A stretch of DNA of 12,097 bases from JBQTIU01 sp052387815 (GCA_052387815.1 JBQTIU010000090.1:1-12097), one strand, 5' to 3'. Positions 1-7,818 are shown, numbered from the stretch's first letter. A program made the numbers and translations. Notes: a model not told the origin generated them from the sequence alone.

Positions 1-816
1 ATGGGCCGCGGGCGGGGGCCGTCCTCTCCCACGCCAAAGGATTTTGACTTCCGCACCGAGTACGAGCGATATCGCGTGGCTAGCGCCAAGCTGCTGCGGG
101 CCGGCGTGGAGGATCTCCCGCTGCCGGCGTTCGAGAATCCGCGGGATATCCCGAACGATGTCCGGCCCGGCGACGCGATGTTGGAGCTTCGGCAATCCGA
201 ATGCCGGCGAAAGGAAAATTTCTGCTTCGGCGACAGCGGGTCGTCGCGCTATTATTTCCTCCGCAAGTCCGGCGAGCGCTGGGTGGTGCTAAAATGGGTG
301 ACCCCGTCCGACCGCGGGCCGCGACCCGAGCCCGACCTGCCGCCGCCCGACCCGCCGGATTTCTGGCGCATCATGGACCAGGACAGCGCGGCTAGCACCA
401 GCAAGTGCCTCTTCGTTCCCACCATGCCGTTGTGCGCGGTCGAGCAAATCATCGCCTGTTTTGTCCGCAAGAGCGACGAATTCTGCCGACTCGGATTGGG
501 GCTCGAACGAGCGCCGGGCTATGTCCATCCCAAGCACGCCAACGACGAATACGAGCGCTATCGCGTGGCCGGCGCCAAGCTGCTGCGGCTCGGCGTCGAG
601 GACCTTCCGAAGTCCGCGTTCAAGTTTCCGAGGGGGGTTCCCAGGACGATCCGGTACGGCGACCTGATGTTGGAGGTCCGGCAGGTCGAATGCCGGCGAA
701 CTCCGCGTCATTCCTGCCAGCCCGACGTCGGGTCGTCGTTCTATTACTTCCTTCGCCGGTCCGGCGACCGCAAATCTGGCGAGCGCTGGGTGGTCGTCGA
801 CTGGTGGAAGCCATAG
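1..816 (+). CDS. Cys-rich tandem-module hypothetical protein, 5' end cut by the window edge
   Basis: No known family is recognised and no function can be assigned. The 271 visible residues contain one and a half copies of a module. The module C-terminal half appears at about residues 20-100 and again at 183-268; the N-terminal half (PPDFWRIM, ASTSKC, PLCAVE, ACFVRK) appears once at 117-163. Shared motifs are YERYRVAxAKLL, a GDxMLExRQxECRR stretch and YYFLRxSG followed by GERWVV. In the complete module the cysteines are C136, C145, C153, C162, C231 and C239, the same spacing as the secreted protein at 7865-8431. The ATG at base 1 is probably not the start: it aligns with the residue after the CR pair in the CRxGxG motif of the full modules, so the first half-module and any signal peptide lie upstream of the window. 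The gene converges on paaY with a 34-bp gap. A secreted, disulfide-bonded protein is an inference. Confidence 0.7.
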   Translation: MGRGRGPSSPTPKDFDFRTEYERYRVASAKLLRAGVEDLPLPAFENPRDIPNDVRPGDAMLELRQSECRRKENFCFGDSGSSRYYFLRKSGERWVVLKWVTPSDRGPRPEPDLPPPDPPDFWRIMDQDSAASTSKCLFVPTMPLCAVEQIIACFVRKSDEFCRLGLGLERAPGYVHPKHANDEYERYRVAGAKLLRLGVEDLPKSAFKFPRGVPRTIRYGDLMLEVRQVECRRTPRHSCQPDVGSSFYYFLRRSGDRKSGERWVVVDWWKP

Positions 817-850
817 GGGCGCTGAGCGGATCTCGCCGTCCCGGCGGGCC

Positions 851-1459
851 TCAACCGCCCTTCACCTTGTAGAGCGGCTTCGCTCCCTGCGCGGGGAACC
901 GCCGCCGGCCGGGCTCGGGGGCGGCGAGCGCCTCGGCGTCCTCGAGCGCGGCAAGGCAGCGCCGCGCCAGCTCCTGGTATTCCAGCGTGCCTTGGCGCTT
1001 CCATTCGATTTCCTGGTCCGTGAGCTCGCGCAGGACCTTCGCCGGGATGCCGGCGGCAAGCCGGCGCGGCGGTACTTCGAACCCGGCCTTGACGAAGGCC
1101 AGCGCCGCGACGAAGGCGGACTTGCCGATCACCGCCCCGTCCATGATCACCGCGTTCATGCCGACCATGGCGTTCTCTTTGACGGTGCAGCCGTGGAGCA
1201 CCGCGCCGTGGCCGATATGGGCGTCGCGCCCGAGCACCGCCTCGGCGCCGGGAAAGCAGTGCACGATGCAGTTGTCCTGGATGTTGGCGCCGGCCCCGAC
1301 GACCAGCCGTCCGAAATCCCCGCGCAGCGAGGCCCCCGGCCCGATGTAGCAGTTGGGGCCGACGATCACGTCGCCGATCAGCGAGGCGCTCGGGTGGACG
1401 AAGCTCGACGGATCGACGACCGGTACGAAGCCGTCGAGGCTGTAGACTCGGGGCCGCAT
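851..1459 (-). CDS. paaY: PaaY, gamma-carbonic-anhydrase-fold thioesterase of phenylacetate catabolism
   Basis: This is a cytosolic left-handed beta-helix protein of 202 residues, close to the usual length of about 196-203. PaaY proteins hydrolyse dead-end CoA thioesters formed when the phenylacetate ring-opening step stalls. Visible marks are the opening YSLDGFVPVV, hexapeptide repeats (SLIGDVIVGPNCYIGPGASLRG, quoted as two runs: SLIGDVIVG and PNCYIGPGASLRG), QDNCIVH, and the zinc-ligand pattern H67, H84 and H89 in HIGHGAVLHGC. The C-terminal QGTLEYQ helix is also typical. The chosen ATG gives the start expected by homology and has AGGCG seven bases upstream. An in-frame ATG at 1477 overlaps the paaN stop (TGATG) and would add six residues. 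It is the second gene of the paaN-paaY operon and is translationally close to paaN. Confidence 0.9.
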   Translation of the reverse strand: MRPRVYSLDGFVPVVDPSSFVHPSASLIGDVIVGPNCYIGPGASLRGDFGRLVVGAGANIQDNCIVHCFPGAEAVLGRDAHIGHGAVLHGCTVKENAMVGMNAVIMDGAVIGKSAFVAALAFVKAGFEVPPRRLAAGIPAKVLRELTDQEIEWKRQGTLEYQELARRCLAALEDAEALAAPEPGRRRFPAQGAKPLYKVKGG

Positions 1460-1476
1460 GGGATCGCCTGCCGGCA

Positions 1477-3147
1477 TCACGCGGCCGCCGGCACGCGGGC
1501 CTGGACGACGTGGAAGCGCGGCGCCACGAAAGCGGCATCGATGAGCGAGGCGGTGGCCGCCGGATTGCAACCGGAGGCGTGGAAATCGCTGAACGCCGCC
1601 GACTGGTTGACGAACACCCCGCCGGTCAAGTTGCACGACAGCGCCACCCCCGCCTCGGCGGCGGCGTCGATCGCCGCCTCGATCACCGCGGCGTCGGTCG
1701 AATAGACCGACGCGGTGATGGCGCCGCGGGCCTTCGCCGCCCGGCCCAAGCGGGCGAGCCCGTCGGCCGCGCCGTGCGTGGGCACTAGGAACGCGATCGG
1801 CCCGAAATGCTCGTGCATGTAGACATCCTCGCGATCGGCCTCGACCTTGACCAACAGCGGCGTCTGGACGGTGGCGCCGGCGAACTGCGGATGCTCGAGG
1901 GTGCGCGAGGCGAGCACCACCACCCCGGCCCGCGCCGCCGCCTCGAGCCGCTCCAGGGTCGCCTTGTTCTGGATCGCGCCGAGGATCTCCATGGCGCGGC
2001 CGCGATCGCCGAGCAGCTTGTCGATCGCCTCGGCGATGAAGGTGGCGACGTCGAGGAAGCTCTTGTGCCCCTGCTCGGTGTCGATGCCGTCGCGGGGAAT
2101 GAAGATGTTCTGCGGCGTGGTGCACATCTGGCCCGAATAGAGGGCCAGCGAGAACGCGAGGTTCTGCGCCATGCCCTTGACGTCCGAGGTCGAATCGATG
2201 ACCACCGAATTGACCCCCGCCTTCTCGGCGAACAGCACCGCCTGGCGCGCGTTCCTCTCCAGCCACTCGCCGAACGCGGATGAGCCGGTGTAGTCGATGA
2301 GCGCGATCTCGGGCCGCGTGGCGAGGTCCTGGGCGATGGGCGAGGCGGGCTCGTCCGCCGCCAGCATGACCAGGTTGGGGTCGAAGCCGTGCTGCGCGAG
2401 CGACTCGCGCGCGATGGCCACGCTCAAGGCCAACGGCAGGATGGCGGCGGGATGCGGCTTGACGATCACCGCGTTGCCGGTGGCGAGGTCGGCGAACAGC
2501 CCCGGATAGCCGTTCCAGGTCGGGAACGTGGAGACGCCGATGACCAGGCCCACCCCGCGCGGCACGATGGTATAGGTCTTGTCGATCCGCAGGGGATCGC
2601 CCTTGCCCTGCGGTTTCTCCCAGCGCGCGGCGGCGGGCGTGCGGGTCATCTCGGCATAGGCATAGGCGACCGCCTCCAGGCCGCGATCCTGGGCGTGCGG
2701 GCCGGCGGCCTGGAAGGCCATGACGAAGCCCTGGCCCGTGGTGTGCATCGTCGCATAAGCGATGTCGAAGCAGCGGCGGTTGATGCGATGCAGGATTTCC
2801 AGGCAGATGCCGGTGCGCGCCTCGATCCCCGCCTTGCGCCAGGCCGGCACCGCCGCCTTGGCCGCCGCCAGGAGCGCGTCGAGGTCGCACCTGGGATAGG
2901 TGATGCCGAGCGCAAACCCGTAGGGCGAGATCTCCCTGCCGACGCGGCCGATCTCGCCGGGCTGGTCGATCTCGAACCGCTGGCCGAGCCTCGCCTCGAA
3001 CGCCGCCTTGGCCTCGGCGCTGGCGGTCTCGCCGTAAATCTTGCCGCTCGGGGATTCGGGATAGGCCGACCAATAGCCGCGGCTTGAGATGGCGGCGAGC
3101 GCGCCGTCGAGCGTGGCGCGATGGGCGTCGAACAACGGATGGCTCAT
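1477..3147 (-). CDS. paaN: PaaN, phenylacetate-pathway ring-opening aldehyde dehydrogenase
   Basis: This 556-residue cytosolic enzyme belongs to the aldehyde dehydrogenase superfamily and matches the short PaaN subfamily. That subfamily is assigned to the ring-opening/aldehyde-oxidation step acting on oxepin-CoA-derived semialdehyde. Key residues are Cys342 in the GQMCTTPQN nucleophile motif, Glu308 in FAEKAGVN, Asn212 in TFPTWNGYPG and Lys230 in VIVKPHP. Unlike E. coli PaaZ (about 680 residues), there is no C-terminal MaoC-type hydratase domain; the protein ends soon after the dehydrogenase fold. A separate enoyl-CoA hydratase for oxepin-CoA must therefore come from elsewhere. The ATG has an excellent ribosome site, AGGAGG, seven bases upstream. 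It is the first gene of the leftward operon and is divergent from paaG. The assignment to the PaaN family is firm; the precise substrate is inferred from family knowledge. Confidence 0.92.
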   Translation of the reverse strand: MSHPLFDAHRATLDGALAAISSRGYWSAYPESPSGKIYGETASAEAKAAFEARLGQRFEIDQPGEIGRVGREISPYGFALGITYPRCDLDALLAAAKAAVPAWRKAGIEARTGICLEILHRINRRCFDIAYATMHTTGQGFVMAFQAAGPHAQDRGLEAVAYAYAEMTRTPAAARWEKPQGKGDPLRIDKTYTIVPRGVGLVIGVSTFPTWNGYPGLFADLATGNAVIVKPHPAAILPLALSVAIARESLAQHGFDPNLVMLAADEPASPIAQDLATRPEIALIDYTGSSAFGEWLERNARQAVLFAEKAGVNSVVIDSTSDVKGMAQNLAFSLALYSGQMCTTPQNIFIPRDGIDTEQGHKSFLDVATFIAEAIDKLLGDRGRAMEILGAIQNKATLERLEAAARAGVVVLASRTLEHPQFAGATVQTPLLVKVEADREDVYMHEHFGPIAFLVPTHGAADGLARLGRAAKARGAITASVYSTDAAVIEAAIDAAAEAGVALSCNLTGGVFVNQSAAFSDFHASGCNPAATASLIDAAFVAPRFHVVQARVPAAA

Positions 3148-3269
3148 GGCTGGGCCTCCTCCTGCCCCTTCCTGTAGCGCAACTCGCGAGGCTTGATAAG
3201 GCTTCCCTCGGAGCCCCCAAAGGCGGCATAGTCGGCCGGCCCGATTATGCTGGCCGCGGACCAGGGATA
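3148..3269. promoter_or_regulatory. Divergent paaN/paaG intergenic control region
   Basis: This 122-bp stretch separates the two divergent paa operons, so both promoters should lie here. I see no convincing consensus -35/-10 pair on either strand. It does contain a strong inverted repeat (3227-3249) and a 6-bp direct repeat, AGGCTT at 3189-3194 and 3199-3204. The direct-repeat copies start 10 bp apart and so lie on one face of the helix. The paaN Shine-Dalgarno sequence sits at its left edge. Confidence 0.6.
3227..3249. promoter_or_regulatory. Inverted repeat, candidate operator for the paa operons
   Basis: Nine-base arms CATAGTCGG and CCGATTATG flank a 5-bp spacer, with one mismatch between the arms. 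The repeat ends 20 bp before the paaG start and about 80 bp before the paaN start, a good place to repress or activate both. It does not resemble the PaaX half-sites (TGATTC) or the PaaR-type box (AACG...CGTT) as I remember them. No regulator gene is in the window. Operator function is inference. Confidence 0.5.
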
Positions 3270-4052
3270 ATGAGCTATCAGGCCCTCATCTTCGAGGTTT
3301 CCGAGGGCGTCGCCCGGATCACCCTCAATCGGCCCGACAAGCTCAACGCCTTCACCGCCGAGATGCACGCTGAGCTTAGGGACGCCCTGTCCCGGGCCGC
3401 GGCGCCGGCGGCGGCGCGCGCCGTGCTCCTCACCGGGGCAGGCCGGGCTTTCTGCGCCGGCCAGGATTTGGGCCAGCGGCGAGGCGCCGAGTCGCCCGAC
3501 CTCGGCGAGACCATCGACAAGCTCTTCAACCCGCTGATCCGCGCCGTGCGCGGCCTCGGGCTGCCGGTGATCGCCGCCGTCAACGGGGTCGCGGCCGGCG
3601 CCGGCATGAGCCTGGCGCTCGCCTGCGACATCGTGCTGGCGGCCAGGTCGGCGAGCTTCCTCCAGGCGTTCGCGAAAATCGGCCTGGTGCCGGATTCGGG
3701 CAGCACGTTCTTCCTGCCGCGTCTCGTCGGCGAGGCCCGCGCGCGGGCCTTGGCGCTCCTCGCCGAGAAGATCTCGGCCGAGCAGGCGCTCGCCTGGGGC
3801 CTCATCTGGAAGGTGGTCGATGACGCGCGGCTCACGGACGAGGCGCTGGCCCTCGCCCGCCACCTCGCCACCCAGCCGACGCGCTCGCTCGCCCTCATCA
3901 AACGCGCCTTCAACGCCTCGGCCGCCAACGACCTCGACCGCCAGCTCGACCTCGAGCGCGACCTGCAGCGGATCGCCGGCTTGACCGAGGACTACCGCGA
4001 GGGCGTGGCCGCCTTCTTCGACAAGCGGCCGCCGCAATTCAAGGGGCGCTGA
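3270..4052 (+). CDS. paaG: PaaG, ring-1,2-epoxyphenylacetyl-CoA isomerase
   Basis: This is a crotonase-fold, cytosolic enzyme of 260 residues (E. coli PaaG has 262). It isomerises ring-1,2-epoxyphenylacetyl-CoA to oxepin-CoA. The opening FEVSEGVARITLNRPDKLNA, the CoA/oxyanion motifs RAFCAGQDL and GVAAGAGMSLALACD, and the LVPDSGSTFFLPR segment with the isomerase-type acidic residue place it with PaaG rather than with general hydratases, which carry Glu at that position. The C-terminal DYREGVAAFFDKRPPQFKGR is also characteristic. The frame is open 186 bases further upstream, but that part overlaps the paaN start and lacks homology. The chosen ATG begins the standard MSYQALIFEV sequence, with AGGG close upstream. 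It heads the operon paaG-paaI-paaK-monooxygenase-DUF2783; paaI follows after 9 bp. Confidence 0.93.
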   Translation: MSYQALIFEVSEGVARITLNRPDKLNAFTAEMHAELRDALSRAAAPAAARAVLLTGAGRAFCAGQDLGQRRGAESPDLGETIDKLFNPLIRAVRGLGLPVIAAVNGVAAGAGMSLALACDIVLAARSASFLQAFAKIGLVPDSGSTFFLPRLVGEARARALALLAEKISAEQALAWGLIWKVVDDARLTDEALALARHLATQPTRSLALIKRAFNASAANDLDRQLDLERDLQRIAGLTEDYREGVAAFFDKRPPQFKGR

Positions 4053-4061
4053 ACGGGGGCC

Positions 4062-4508
4062 ATGAGCAAGCGTCCCCCCCAGCAACGCCTCGCCGAGGCG
4101 GTGGCGGAGCGCATGTGGGCGCTGGACCGCGCCTCGCAGGCCTTGGGCATGAAGATCCTCGCCGTCGGCCCCGGCACGGCCAAGCTGCAAATGACCGTGC
4201 GCGCGGACATGTGCAACGGCCATCGCACCTGCCACGGCGGGATGATCTTCACGCTCGCCGATTCGGCCTTCGCCTTCGCCTGCAATTCCGCCAACAAGAA
4301 GACGGTCGCGCAAAGCTGCACCGTCACTTTCATCGCCGCGGCGCGCGAGGGCGACACCCTCACCGCCGCCGCCGAGGAGCGCCACCGCGCCGCTCGCACG
4401 GGCGTCTACGACGTCGCCGTGACCGACCAGGCCGGCCGCCTCGTCGCCGTCTTCCGCGGGCACTCCTACGAAATCAAGGGCGAGGTCGTCCAAGGACCGA
4501 CGCCATGA
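4062..4508 (+). CDS. paaI: PaaI, hydroxyphenylacetyl-CoA thioesterase
   Basis: This is a hotdog-fold acyl-CoA thioesterase of 148 residues (E. coli PaaI has about 140), acting in the cytosol as a tetramer in known homologues. It releases CoA from ring-hydroxylated phenylacetyl-CoA and other stalled intermediates. Diagnostic residues are Asn52-Gly53-His54 (CNGH), the HGG at 58-60 and catalytic Asp67 within TLADSAFAFACNS. The closing GHSYEIKGE is typical. A GGGGG-rich ribosome site precedes the ATG. Its stop overlaps the paaK start (ATGA), so the two are probably translationally coupled. Confidence 0.93.
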   Translation: MSKRPPQQRLAEAVAERMWALDRASQALGMKILAVGPGTAKLQMTVRADMCNGHRTCHGGMIFTLADSAFAFACNSANKKTVAQSCTVTFIAAAREGDTLTAAAEERHRAARTGVYDVAVTDQAGRLVAVFRGHSYEIKGEVVQGPTP

Positions 4509-5917
4509 AAACGAGACGCAGACGCAAGGCCGCACCGCGAACCCGGCGCTCGCCGGCCTTCAAGTTGACCCAGCGCTCCCCGCGCACGCTGGCCGGCAAG
4601 ACGGGGCGCATGGGGGCGGTGCGCCGGGCCCTCGATCCCATCGAGATCGCCAGCCGTGACGAGATCGCGGCGCTGCAGGCCAAGCGCCTTAAATGGACGA
4701 TCCGCCACGCTTATGCGAACGTGCCGCACTACCGCCACAAGTTCGACACGGCCGGCGTCCACCCCGACGATTTCCGCCACCTCGAGGACCTCGCCAAGTT
4801 CCCGTTCACGACCAAGGAGGATCTGCGCGCCACCTATCCCTACGGCATGTTCGCCGTGCCGCGCGAACAGGTCTTGCGCGTCCATGCCTCCTCCGGGACC
4901 ACCGGGAAGCCGACCGTGGTCGGCTACACGGCGGCCGATCTCGATGCCTGGGCCGCGTGCGGCGCGCGCTCGATCCGCGCCGCGGGCGGGCGGCCGGGCG
5001 ATATCGTCCACGTCGCCTACGGCTATGGCTTGTTCACCGGCGGGCTCGGCGCCCATGCCGGGGCCGAGCGCCTGGGCTGCACTGTCATCCCGATGTCGGG
5101 TGGACAGACCGAACGGCAGGTCCAGCTCATCGGCGACCTCAAGCCCGACATCATCATGGTGACGCCGTCCTACATGCTGGCGATCGCGGACGAGTTCGCC
5201 CGCCAGGGGTTGGATGCGCGCGCCTCTACGCTCAAGATCGGCATTCACGGGGCCGAGCCGTGGAGCGAGCCCATGCGCCGCGAGATCGAGGACCGCTTCG
5301 CGATCGACGCCATCGACATCTACGGAATCTCCGAGGTCATGGGGCCGGGCGTAGCCAACGAATGCGTCGAGACCAAGGACGGGCCGACGATCTGGGAGGA
5401 CCATTTCTATCCCGAGATCATCGACCCGGCGAACGGACGGAAGTTGCCGGACGGCCAAGGGGGCGAGCTCGTATTCACCACGCTCACCAAGCAGGCGCTG
5501 CCCGTCATCCGCTATCGCACGCGCGACCTCTCGGCGCTGCTCGCGGGAACGGCGCGCTCGATGCGGCGCATGGCGCGCGTCTCCGGGCGCAGCGACGACA
5601 TGCTGATCATCCGCGGCGTCAACCTCTTCCCCACCCAGATCGAGGAGCTGATCCTCAAGGACCCGAAGTTGTCGCCGCACTACGTGCTCGAAATCCGGCG
5701 TGAGGGCCGGCTCGACGAGCTCGATGTAGTCGTCGAATTGAAGCCCGAATACGCCGGCAAGCCCGAGATCGAGGCGGCGGCGAGCGTGCGCCTGGCGCGC
5801 GAGATCAAATCCTATATCGGCATCACCGCCCGGGTGCGCGCCGTCCCGGTGGGCGGCGTCGCGAGATCGGCGGGCAAGGCGAAGCGGGTGAACGACCACA
5901 GGGCCAAGGGCCGATAA
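4505..5917 (+). CDS. paaK: PaaK, phenylacetate-CoA ligase
   Basis: This adenylate-forming ligase activates phenylacetate to phenylacetyl-CoA with ATP, the committed first step of the pathway. From this start it has 470 residues. The ATP-binding SSGTTGKPT is at 129-137, YGISEVMGPG at 273-282, YRTRD at 337-341, GRSDDM at 361-366 and the C-terminal catalytic lysine (K458) in RSAGKAKRV. The homologous core begins at ALDPIEIASRDE, so about 35 residues at the N-terminus (many Arg/Lys, beginning MKTRRRRKAA) have no counterpart in the 437-residue E. coli enzyme. The ATG here overlaps the paaI stop by 4 bases, which favours it. A second in-frame ATG at 4610, directly before the core, is the alternative start. 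The monooxygenase follows after 11 bp. Confidence 0.93.
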   Translation: MKTRRRRKAAPRTRRSPAFKLTQRSPRTLAGKTGRMGAVRRALDPIEIASRDEIAALQAKRLKWTIRHAYANVPHYRHKFDTAGVHPDDFRHLEDLAKFPFTTKEDLRATYPYGMFAVPREQVLRVHASSGTTGKPTVVGYTAADLDAWAACGARSIRAAGGRPGDIVHVAYGYGLFTGGLGAHAGAERLGCTVIPMSGGQTERQVQLIGDLKPDIIMVTPSYMLAIADEFARQGLDARASTLKIGIHGAEPWSEPMRREIEDRFAIDAIDIYGISEVMGPGVANECVETKDGPTIWEDHFYPEIIDPANGRKLPDGQGGELVFTTLTKQALPVIRYRTRDLSALLAGTARSMRRMARVSGRSDDMLIIRGVNLFPTQIEELILKDPKLSPHYVLEIRREGRLDELDVVVELKPEYAGKPEIEAAASVRLAREIKSYIGITARVRAVPVGGVARSAGKAKRVNDHRAKGR

Positions 5918-5928
5918 GGCGCGCCAAG

Positions 5929-7581
5929 GTGGGCGGCTACGTCCCTCCCGTCTATCCCTATCGCCGCTCGCCCGACCAGGGCGCGGACCCGCCGGCCGGG
6001 CACCAGGTGGCGGTGATCGGCGCCGGGCCGGTCGGCCTCACCGCGGCCATCGACCTCGCCAGCCACGGCTTGCCCGTCGTCCTCCTCGACGAGAACAACA
6101 CGGTGAGCGTGGGCAGCCGCGGCATCTGCCACGCCAAGCGCACGCTCGAGATTTGGGACCGGCTCGGCTGCGTCGATCGGATGATGGACAAGGGGATCAC
6201 CTGGCGGCGCGGCAAGGTCTATTTCGGCGACTGCGAGGTGTTCGGTTTCGACCTCATGCCCGAAGGCGGACACCGCTTCCCCGCCTTCATCAATTTGCAG
6301 CAATACTACGTCGAGCAATTCCTGGTCGAGCGCGCGGCCGCGCTCGCCGATCTCGACCTGCGGTGGAAGAACCGCGTCGTCGGGCTGGCGCCGGAGGGCG
6401 AGGGGGTGCGCCTCGAGATCGACACACCGGACGGCCCATACGCGCTTCATGCCGATTGGGTGATCGCCGCCGACGGCGTGCGCTCGACCGCGCGCCAGCG
6501 GATGGGTCTCGAATTCCGCGGCCAGGGGTTCCAGGACCACTTCCTGATCGCCGACGTTCGCATGCAGGCGGACTTCCCGACCGTGCGCCGGTTCTGGTTC
6601 GCCCCGACCTTCCACGACGGCGGCTCGGCGCTCATCCATCGGCAGGCCGACGATGTCTGGCGCATCGACGTCCAGCTGGGGCCGGACGCCGACCCCGAGC
6701 AGGAAAAGCAGCCGGAGCGGGTCATCCCGCGCCTGGCCGCCATGCTCGGTCCGGACATGGCCTTCGACATCGAGTGGGCCAGCGTCTACACCTTCGAGTG
6801 CCGTCGGCTCGAGAAGTTCCGCCACGGCCGCGTGATCTTCGCGGGCGATGCCGCGCACGTGGTCTCGCCGTTCGGCGCGCGGGGCGGCAATGCGGGCGTC
6901 CAGGACGCCGACAATCTGGGCTGGAAGCTGGCGCTCGTCGTCCGCGGCCTGGCGCCCGCGCGGCTCCTCGACTCCTACGAGGCCGAGCGGACCGCGGCCG
7001 CCGACGAGAACATCCTCATCTCGACGCGCACCACCGACTTCATCACGCCCAAGAGCAAGGCGAGCAAGATGATCCGCGACGCCACGCTCGCCCTCGCCGA
7101 GAGGCATCCCTTTGCCCGCCGCCTGGTCAACAGCGGGCGGCTGTCGGTGCCTACCATCCACGCGCGCTCGCCGCTCAATACGCCCGATGGCGATTCCTTC
7201 GCCGGCGTCGTGCCCGGCGCGCCGGCCGCGGATGCCCCGATCGAGCGCGGCGGCTGGCTGCTCGAGCGGCTGCGCGGCGGGTTCACGGGGCTCTATTTCG
7301 CCGGCGGCGCGGTGGATGGGCCGACGGCCGGTGGGCTCGCCGCGCTCGCCCAAGGGCCAATCCCGATCCGGGTCACGGTGGTCGGCCCACCGGGGCTCGC
7401 GCCCCCGGCCGGCGCGGCGGCCGTCGTCGATGCCGAGGGCCTGGCGGGGCGGCGCTACGACGCGACGCCCGGCACCTTCTACCTGTTTCGCCCCGACCAG
7501 CACGTCGCCGCGCGCTGGCGCCGCTTCGAGCCGGCGCGCGTCCAGGCGGCGCTGGCGCGCGCCAGCGGCCATATTCCGTGA
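5929..7581 (+). CDS. FAD-dependent aromatic-ring monooxygenase (MhpA/PheA-like)
   Basis: This 550-residue class A flavoprotein hydroxylase would use NAD(P)H and O2 to hydroxylate an aromatic ring. It carries the three family motifs: GxGPxG in VIGAGPVGLTAA (residues 29-40), the DG motif in WVIAADGVRSTAR (177-189), and GD in VIFAGDAAHVVSP (302-314). The last is followed by GARGGNAGVQDADNLGWKLA, where this subfamily contacts FAD ribityl and pyrophosphate. The C-terminal 130 residues look like the thioredoxin-like tail of MhpA-type enzymes and end with YLFRPDQHVAARW. The start is GTG, with AAGG about nine bases upstream; no better start lies before the FAD motif. It sits in the paaG operon directly after paaK and before a DUF2783 gene, so the substrate is probably a (hydroxy)aryl acid or its CoA ester. 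The exact substrate cannot be read from the sequence. Confidence 0.85.
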   Translation: MGGYVPPVYPYRRSPDQGADPPAGHQVAVIGAGPVGLTAAIDLASHGLPVVLLDENNTVSVGSRGICHAKRTLEIWDRLGCVDRMMDKGITWRRGKVYFGDCEVFGFDLMPEGGHRFPAFINLQQYYVEQFLVERAAALADLDLRWKNRVVGLAPEGEGVRLEIDTPDGPYALHADWVIAADGVRSTARQRMGLEFRGQGFQDHFLIADVRMQADFPTVRRFWFAPTFHDGGSALIHRQADDVWRIDVQLGPDADPEQEKQPERVIPRLAAMLGPDMAFDIEWASVYTFECRRLEKFRHGRVIFAGDAAHVVSPFGARGGNAGVQDADNLGWKLALVVRGLAPARLLDSYEAERTAAADENILISTRTTDFITPKSKASKMIRDATLALAERHPFARRLVNSGRLSVPTIHARSPLNTPDGDSFAGVVPGAPAADAPIERGGWLLERLRGGFTGLYFAGGAVDGPTAGGLAALAQGPIPIRVTVVGPPGLAPPAGAAAVVDAEGLAGRRYDATPGTFYLFRPDQHVAARWRRFEPARVQAALARASGHIP

Positions 7582-7590
7582 GGACAGACC

Positions 7591-7818
7591 ATGGCAGAGA
7601 AGCTCCATACCGAGCCCGGCTTCGAGCGGCCGGACGACTTCTACGAGGCCCTCATCGAGGCCCACCGCGGCCTCTCCGAGGACGACAGCGCGATGGTCAA
7701 CGCCAAGCTCGTCCTCTTGCTCGCCAACCACATCGGCGACCTCGAGGTGATCCGCGAAGCGCTGGCGGCGGCGAAGGAAGGCTTTCCCCCCCATCGCTCC
7801 CACACCAACGAGTTGTAG
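7591..7818 (+). CDS. DUF2783 small protein
   Basis: This 75-residue acidic, helical protein has no signal or membrane segment. The features GFERPDDFYEALIEAHRGL, SAMVNAKLVLLLANHIGD and a closing LAAAKEGF match the small DUF2783 family. From memory, genes of this family are often found next to FAD monooxygenases such as the one 9 bp upstream. The ATG has GAGGACAG just upstream. The role is unknown; an accessory or stabilising partner of the flavoprotein is one inference from the tight linkage. Confidence 0.8.
   Translation: MAEKLHTEPGFERPDDFYEALIEAHRGLSEDDSAMVNAKLVLLLANHIGDLEVIREALAAAKEGFPPHRSHTNEL

Noticed and set aside
1..816. CRISPR-like reading of the internal repeat (copies about 489 bp apart)
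   Set aside because: There are only two diverged copies, which encode a duplicated protein module. There are no short regular repeats or spacers anywhere in the window.
851..3229. Single minus-strand frame of 792 codons spanning the paaN region and paaY
   Set aside because: Only its last part is PaaY. The rest is paaN in the wrong frame, and paaN has its own strong ribosome site and stop.
3084..3269. Upstream extension of the paaG frame
   Set aside because: It overlaps the paaN start and its ribosome site, is Arg-rich, and has no counterpart in PaaG proteins.
4466..5899. Minus-strand open frame opposite paaK
   Set aside because: It is the antisense shadow of a well supported ligase gene, with no family features and biased composition.
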